NCBI GenBank assembly: GCA_038248955.1
Contig: JBBRWW010000001.1
Coordinates: 12,662-76,661 of the forward strand
DNA length: 64,000 bases
DNA from: Lysobacter_K sp038248955
GTDB lineage: Bacteria; Pseudomonadota; Gammaproteobacteria; Xanthomonadales; Xanthomonadaceae
Reading direction: 5' to 3'
A program made the translations under genes and the position numbers. Below, piece after piece: positions 59,510 through 64,000 of the stretch; within the stretch, counting starts at the first letter, position 1; each line of letters starts with the position of its first letter. Below the pieces are notes generated by a model that searched no databases, was not told the DNA's origin, and saw only the letters and a list, made by a program, of their open reading frames with translations.

Positions 59510-61522
59510 TCAGAGCTCGCGCACCAGCCGGAAGCCGACATCGTCGTAGCCGCGTTCGATCGCCAGCGGTCGCTGCGGCTGCTTGCTGCGCCAGGACGTC
59601 CCGCTCGTCAGGCGCTGCTGGCAGGTGCTGCCGCAGTCGCGCAACCACAGCGATACGTCGCGTCCACTGTTCTCGGCCGCGGTTTCGCGTGACTCGGCGG
59701 CGTTGGGCAATCGATAGCGCTGGCCGGTCTGCTGGCTGTGCCAGCTTGCGTAGGAGTTGGCGTCGGCCATGGACACGCAGACCACCGGTTCCGCATCTGA
59801 CTGCTCAAAGCCCGGTGACTTCCAGTCGCGCGGTGCGAGCACGCGCAGCAGCGATGCCCGTTCACGACACAGGGTGGACGGGCGACGGGTGGCGGCGGCA
59901 AAGCGCGCGTACTCGCCGCGACTGACAGGTTTCCGGCTCAACACGAACGCCCCCTGCGCGCCCTCGTGCAGCACGCCACGGCCGGGATCGCCGGGCATCG
60001 TCTGGCCGACTTTGGGGATCGCCTTGGCTTGCGCCGCCAGCTTGGCGGTCGCGGGCGCGGCAAGGTCGAGTTGCCCGGCAAGCGTGGCGACCCGTAACGC
60101 GTCGTCGCGGTCGTAGCGCTTGGCAGCCAGCGCCATGCGCGCCTGCAGCGTGGCCAGGGTCGTCGCACGCAGGGCACGCTGTTCGGCGGAGTCGGCGCTG
60201 CCGGTCTGCTGGGCCAGTTGGGTCGCGCGCTGGAAATAGTCCCGGGCGCGGTCGAGGTTGCCATCCTTCAACTGGCGCACCAGTTCGCCACTGAATGCAT
60301 CGGTGAGTTCGGCGACCGCCTCGCCGACCAATGGGCTGGTGCTGTCGGCGTGCCACGCCTGCAGCACGCTGGAATACGCGTTGGCGCCTTCCGGAGCGGT
60401 CAATTGGTGTTGCGCGATCTGCGTGCGCGCCGCGCTCACCAGTGCCTGGAGGGCCGCCTCGGGCAGCGGCTCAAGCATGGCCGCGGTCGGGTCGGCGATG
60501 GTGTCCGCTGCGGCCGGGGCCTGCGTTTCAACGCGGAACAGGGTGTGATCGCCGCCACCGTTGAAGGCATACACGATAATGGCGACCACGACTGCGACCA
60601 CGGCCAGGGGGGCGATCCGGGGCTTGATCCCGCCCTGCATCGCCCCGAACCTGGCGCGCAGTTTCACCACCCACGGCCATTGCCGGCCCGGCCGGATCCG
60701 TGCCATCGCATCGCGCATCTGGGCGACATCCTGGAAGCGTTGTCCGGGCTGCTTGGCGAGCGCGCGATTCATGAAGCGCTGCCAGTGGCGCAGCCGCGAG
60801 GGCAGCTTCGGGATCGGATCCTGGGCGTGCATCACCGCCATCGACAGCGCATCGCCGGCCTGGAAGGGCAGGCTGCCCACCAGCATTTCCCAGATCAACA
60901 CGCCAAGGCTGTAGAGATCGGCGCGGCCATCGACTTCTTCGCCGCGGCCCTGTTCCGGCGACATGTAGGCCGTGCTTCCGACGGCCAGTCCGGCGGCGGT
61001 TACGCGCGGCCCGAACCCCCGCCGCAATGCAATGCCGAAGTCGGCCAGCAAGGGGCGTTCGGCATCGTCGAACAGGACGTTTTCCGGCTTGACGTCGCGA
61101 TGCACCACGCCGCGGCCATGGGCGTACTGCAGGGCTTCGAAAAGCGCCTCTGCGATCTCGACCACGCGTGACTCGTCGGCGCTGTGGTCGTCCCTCAGGA
61201 ATCTGCGCTGGCCCAGGTGGCCGCGCGCGAGATGCGGCATGGTGAAGTACGGCAGGCCCCCGAGCGTGCGGCCCAGTTCGTAGATCCGGACGATGTGTGG
61301 ATGCTCGAGGCGAGCGATCGTGCGAACTTCATTCTCGAAGCGCCGCCGGCTGACCTCGTCGGCCAAGGCCTGCGGCTGCATCACCTTGACCGCGACCTCG
61401 CGCGACAGTGCGAGTTGTTCGCCCAGGTAGACGATCGACATGCCGCCGTGGTTGATGACGCGCACCAGCCGGTAACCCTTGATCTCGGGCAATGGCGCGT
61501 CGTTGTCTGGTATCTGGTACAT
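59510..61522 (-). CDS. Ser/Thr protein kinase fused to an FGE/SUMF1-like domain
   Basis: A 670-residue membrane protein. The cytoplasmic Hanks-type kinase (about 16-280) has the Gly loop HGGMSIVYLG, catalytic Lys46 in VAVKVM, HRDVKPENVL (141-150), DFGIAL (161) and MSPEQGRG. One membrane helix (about 303-320) follows. A helical region (about 340-530) leads to a C-terminal formylglycine-generating-enzyme-like domain (about 545-670), with LSRKPVSRGEYARFAAAT, VVCVSMADANSYASWHSQQTGQRYRLP and the terminal VGFRLVREL. The usual P-T-E-A-E-W-E motif is altered to PNAAESRE, so the FGE domain is probably a binding module. The far domain would be periplasmic. The ATG at 61522 starts the kinase. Confidence 0.9.
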   Translation of the reverse strand: MYQIPDNDAPLPEIKGYRLVRVINHGGMSIVYLGEQLALSREVAVKVMQPQALADEVSRRRFENEVRTIARLEHPHIVRIYELGRTLGGLPYFTMPHLARGHLGQRRFLRDDHSADESRVVEIAEALFEALQYAHGRGVVHRDVKPENVLFDDAERPLLADFGIALRRGFGPRVTAAGLAVGSTAYMSPEQGRGEEVDGRADLYSLGVLIWEMLVGSLPFQAGDALSMAVMHAQDPIPKLPSRLRHWQRFMNRALAKQPGQRFQDVAQMRDAMARIRPGRQWPWVVKLRARFGAMQGGIKPRIAPLAVVAVVVAIIVYAFNGGGDHTLFRVETQAPAAADTIADPTAAMLEPLPEAALQALVSAARTQIAQHQLTAPEGANAYSSVLQAWHADSTSPLVGEAVAELTDAFSGELVRQLKDGNLDRARDYFQRATQLAQQTGSADSAEQRALRATTLATLQARMALAAKRYDRDDALRVATLAGQLDLAAPATAKLAAQAKAIPKVGQTMPGDPGRGVLHEGAQGAFVLSRKPVSRGEYARFAAATRRPSTLCRERASLLRVLAPRDWKSPGFEQSDAEPVVCVSMADANSYASWHSQQTGQRYRLPNAAESRETAAENSGRDVSLWLRDCGSTCQQRLTSGTSWRSKQPQRPLAIERGYDDVGFRLVREL

Positions 61523-61595
61523 CGCGGCCCCTGTCGCGGATGACCGAGCATACCCCGTGGCCGGTGCGCGGGTCGCGCCGACGTCGCGACCCGCG

Positions 61596-62078
61596 TCAGG
61601 CGATCGGGGCGTCCGTTTCCCCGCCGGTTGCTCGGCGCGGCTTGCGGCGGATATACAGCTGCTTGCGCATGCGCGCGACCACGTCACCGGTGGAATCGAT
61701 GACGTCGGTCTCGAACCAGCGCAAGGTCTTGGCACCATCGGCTGTGGCGATCCGCAAATCGTCGAGCGTCGCGTCGTCGAGGTCAAACCACGCGTGCACG
61801 GTTCCCCGACCTGGCTTGATGAAGTCGATCGCCCCCGCCTTGTCCCAGACGATGTACTCGCGTCCGAGTGACTGCATCACCAGCAGCATCCAGAACGGGT
61901 CCGTCATCGCGAACAGGCTGCCCCCGAAATGGGTGCCGACGAAGTTGCGGTTCCATGGCCGCATGCGCAGTTCCACCCGCGCGTGGCGATAGTCCTGTGC
62001 CACAGCGGTGACGTGGACCCCACTGAACAGGAAGGGCGGCCAGAGATTGAGGACGTGGCGCAGGGTGCGGGATTTCAT
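61596..62078 (-). CDS. DUF4442 hotdog-fold (thioesterase-like) protein
   Basis: A 160-residue hotdog-fold protein of the DUF4442 group. LRHVLNLWPPFLFSGVHVTAVAQDYR at the start, RPWNRNFVGTHFGGSLFAMTDPFWMLLVMQSLG in the middle (the Asn-x-x-G-T-H-F-G-G stretch is the usual active-site side) and DKAGAIDFIKPGRGTVHAWFDL are the family features. Acyl-CoA thioesterase activity is possible but not shown. It lies between the kinase and CnoX genes on the same strand (73- and 151-base gaps). Confidence 0.85.
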   Translation of the reverse strand: MKSRTLRHVLNLWPPFLFSGVHVTAVAQDYRHARVELRMRPWNRNFVGTHFGGSLFAMTDPFWMLLVMQSLGREYIVWDKAGAIDFIKPGRGTVHAWFDLDDATLDDLRIATADGAKTLRWFETDVIDSTGDVVARMRKQLYIRRKPRRATGGETDAPIA

Positions 62079-62229
62079 GGGTGCCAGCGTGCCATACGCA
62101 TGCGTACAGTCAAGCAGTGGGCCGTCGAGCCTGGCGACTTCCGCCTGCGGGCATCAGTCGCAGGTGGCCATGGATGGCTTCCGGGACGTGCGCGTGCCCG
62201 AGTTCGTCGCGGAACGAACGCGTTGCCGC

Positions 62230-63108
62230 TCAGAACAGCAGCGAGGCCATCTTGCGGCGATAACGGCCGACAAGATCGTCGTCTTCGATCACCCGGAACG
62301 CATCGATCAGCACCTTGCGCGGCAGGCCGTCGGCGAATGCGCGGTCGCGGCGCAGCATCTCGATGAACTGTTGCAGCGCCAATTCGGACTCCCCTGCGGC
62401 CATGTGTTGTGCGCCGCGCAGGTGGCGCGCGCGCAGGTCGTCGGGATTGCCGGCGATGGTGGCCTCCAGTGTCGCTGCAGGCGGGGCGTGCGTGAGCAGC
62501 GCGGAGAATCCGATGCGCGCACGCGCACGCTGGGCGCGGTCATCGGTGGAGAGATTGGCCGGCAGGGCATCGAGCAGTTTTTCGGCTTCCGGCGCCGCCC
62601 CGGTCTGTAGCAGGGCGAGGGCCAGGTCGAGCTTGAGCCCGTCATTTTCGGGGGCGGCAGTGACGGCGTCGCGCAGACGCTCAACCTCGGCGTGTGGATC
62701 CGGGGGGGCGGTCTCGGTCAGGGCCGGCGCCTCTTGCTCCACAGGCATGCCCGGTTCGACGCCATGGCGGCTGAGGAACTCGCGCACCTGCGACTCTGGC
62801 AATGCACCCGGGAAGCCGTCGACGATCTGGCCGTCCATGACCAGGAACACGGTCGGAATGGAGCGGACCTGGAACGCCGCGCCCAGTTGCGGCTCTTTGT
62901 CGACATCAACCTTCGCCAGCTCGAACGCACCGTGGTATTCGGCGACGACCTTTTCCAGGATCGGACCGAGTTGCTTGCACGGCCCGCACCATTCGGCCCA
63001 GAAATCGACCAGTACCGGGATCTGCATCGATTTCTGCAGCACGTCGGCTTCGAAGCCGTCGGTGGTGGCATCGAACACGTGCGGCTTGGCGGGGGAGTCG
63101 GGGGTCAT
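62230..63108 (-). CDS. cnoX: Thioredoxin-TPR chaperedoxin CnoX (YbbN-like)
   Basis: A 292-residue two-domain protein. Thioredoxin fold at residues about 10-115 with the active-site motif WCGPCK (Cys41, Cys44), VDVDKEPQLGAAFQVRSIPTVFLV and the cis-Pro in SIPTV. A linker (about 120-140) and a TPR-like helical domain (about 145-292) with PENDGLKLDLALALLQTGAAPEAEKLLDALP follow. The family protects proteins from oxidation and works with GroEL. The E. coli protein has SxxC, but here both cysteines are kept, so thioredoxin-type activity is plausible. The ATG at 63108 starts MTPDSPAK. Confidence 0.92.
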   Translation of the reverse strand: MTPDSPAKPHVFDATTDGFEADVLQKSMQIPVLVDFWAEWCGPCKQLGPILEKVVAEYHGAFELAKVDVDKEPQLGAAFQVRSIPTVFLVMDGQIVDGFPGALPESQVREFLSRHGVEPGMPVEQEAPALTETAPPDPHAEVERLRDAVTAAPENDGLKLDLALALLQTGAAPEAEKLLDALPANLSTDDRAQRARARIGFSALLTHAPPAATLEATIAGNPDDLRARHLRGAQHMAAGESELALQQFIEMLRRDRAFADGLPRKVLIDAFRVIEDDDLVGRYRRKMASLLF

Positions 63109-63448
63109 GGCGTCGTCCGTGGTCAGGTCATCGCGACATGATGCCGGAGCGCCTCGATTCCAAGCCCATCGCGGGAAATCGATCATGTCAGGCGGGTAGA
63201 CGCGACGCCTCTATTGCACCCACCATTGTTCGGCGCCACAGGGCAACGTCAGTATCCGCGATGCATTGGGCTACCGACGTCCGAAAACGGCCCCAACCGG
63301 CACGGTTGGCGAGGTCTGCGTCATGATGCGGCGGCGGCCGATCATCGCGCTGGAGCGCAAGTGCTTCCGCACGACCGCCGAACCGGACTGCCGTCGCCAA
63401 AAGGTGTCCGGGGCAGGGGTGGAACAGTGGGATCGGGGAGGACGGTTC
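63109..63448. other. 340-base gap without a recognisable gene
   Basis: Upstream regions of two divergent genes (cnoX on the minus strand, DUF998-like on the plus strand). A frame continuous with the DUF998 gene reaches back to an ATG at 63323 but has no signal for starting there. I see no RNA gene or terminator. Confidence 0.5.
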
Positions 63449-64000
63449 ATGACCCGCGACGAGAAGGAACGCTTCGGCTGGCAGGCCGGATGGCTGGCAG
63501 CACTTTCCGGAACGCTGGCGCCTCTGGGGTTCGGCGCCGCCCTGGAGGGCTACTCGCAGTTGCTGCACCCGCTCGCGCTGCTCGGCGCGCGCGGCGTGCC
63601 GCATGCGCCAGCATTCAATCTGATCGGGTTCGGTGCCACCGGGCTGTTCGCGGCCCTCGCGGCGATGGGGCTGCGAGGGAGATTGCCCGCAGACGTCGCC
63701 GGGTCGGCGCGGATCGGGGCAAGGCTGTTGCTGCTGTCGGCCGTTGCCTTCGCGGCGCAGGGAGCGGTGGCGCTCGAACCGCGTGACCTGGACGGCCCCG
63801 GCAGCCGCTGGCATGCAACGGCATGGACGTTGTGGTGGATCGCCGGTTCCTCGGGCGCCTTGCTGCTTGCAGGGGGCATGTTGCGGAGGCGCGGGTGGCG
63901 GACTTTTGCTTGGGCAGCGCTGGCCGCGTCGGTGCTGCTGGGAGGGTTGTCGTTGTCGCCGCCCGGCAACTGGCCGGCGGGCATTGCCCAACGCATTGCC
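63449..64000 (+). CDS. DUF998-like membrane protein, 5' part
   Basis: 184 codons without a stop run off the window edge. At least five hydrophobic helices are visible (about 10-30, 55-75, 88-108, 120-142, 150-168). ALEGYSQLLHPLALLGARGVPHAPAFNLIGF matches the first half of DUF998-type proteins (a periplasmic HPxxxLG and a helix starting NxxGF). The function is unknown. The start at 63449 follows GGGGAGGAC. Confidence 0.72.
   Translation, partial: MTRDEKERFGWQAGWLAALSGTLAPLGFGAALEGYSQLLHPLALLGARGVPHAPAFNLIGFGATGLFAALAAMGLRGRLPADVAGSARIGARLLLLSAVAFAAQGAVALEPRDLDGPGSRWHATAWTLWWIAGSSGALLLAGGMLRRRGWRTFAWAALAASVLLGGLSLSPPGNWPAGIAQRIA

Overview
The window is chromosomal, very GC-rich DNA of a gammaproteobacterium. 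It most resembles the Xanthomonadaceae, in the Lysobacter/Luteimonas/Xanthomonas range. This is an inference from three things: the KdsA, NlpD, YqaA and MinC sequences as I remember the family; the order pyrG-kdsA-eno-ftsB-ispD-ispF-truD-surE-pcm-yqaA-nlpD; and an M2-family (ACE-like) peptidyl-dipeptidase, which is frequent in that group. I saw no rRNA, tRNA, CRISPR array, prophage or insertion sequence. Genes are densely packed, and ATGA/GTGA start-stop overlaps are common.

Layout. 1-1134 is the 5' part of parE (minus strand). 1950-12600 is a long plus-strand core block: pyrG, kdsA and eno, then the coupled chain ftsB-ispD-ispF-truD, then surE-pcm-yqaA-nlpD. A divergent Smr gene sits in the middle. 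12677-25710 holds more core genes: yhbY/rlmE, ftsH, folP, putP, miaA, hfq, hflX, hflK, hflC and purA. Here ftsH and its regulators HflKC sit about 6 kb apart, and miaA-hfq-hflX-hflKC is the classic gammaproteobacterial cluster. 25956-36213 is more accessory: a UvrA2-type ABC ATPase without the UvrB-binding domain, a hemerythrin-like protein, a broken response regulator, a glycine-zipper protein, a cardiolipin synthase, a DUF1003 protein, a rhodanese, an ECF sigma factor fused to three membrane helices, and a YegD-like Hsp70. 36415-39784 is gcvP with its terminator, glycine riboswitch and TATAAT promoter, all on the minus strand.

39916-46320 is an accessory block: a second cardiolipin synthase, a VOC protein, a Bcr/CflA-type exporter, an APC amino-acid permease translationally coupled to a Rieske oxygenase, and a small unknown protein. 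46344-50364 carries the M2 peptidase and YbhN-like and YbhP-like genes. 50698-53880 is a minus-strand min operon (GNAT, minC, minD, minE, HEAAH-motif protein) that includes two genes not normally in it. 54041-55908 is a NarL-type two-component pair. 56299-58610 holds a membrane-anchored SRPBCC protein, a DUF423 protein and an AlkA-like glycosylase. 58655-63108 (minus) holds a DUF502 protein, a Ser/Thr kinase fused to a formylglycine-generating-enzyme-like domain, a DUF4442 thioesterase-fold protein and a CnoX-type thioredoxin. The window ends inside a DUF998-like membrane protein.

Nothing here is clearly a new system. The most promising leads are the ECF sigma-membrane fusion, the kinase-FGE fusion, the Rieske oxygenase/permease pair, the enlarged min operon, a DnaA-box cluster ahead of putP, and several genes whose -10 element ends only 6-7 bases before the start codon (candidate leaderless mRNAs).
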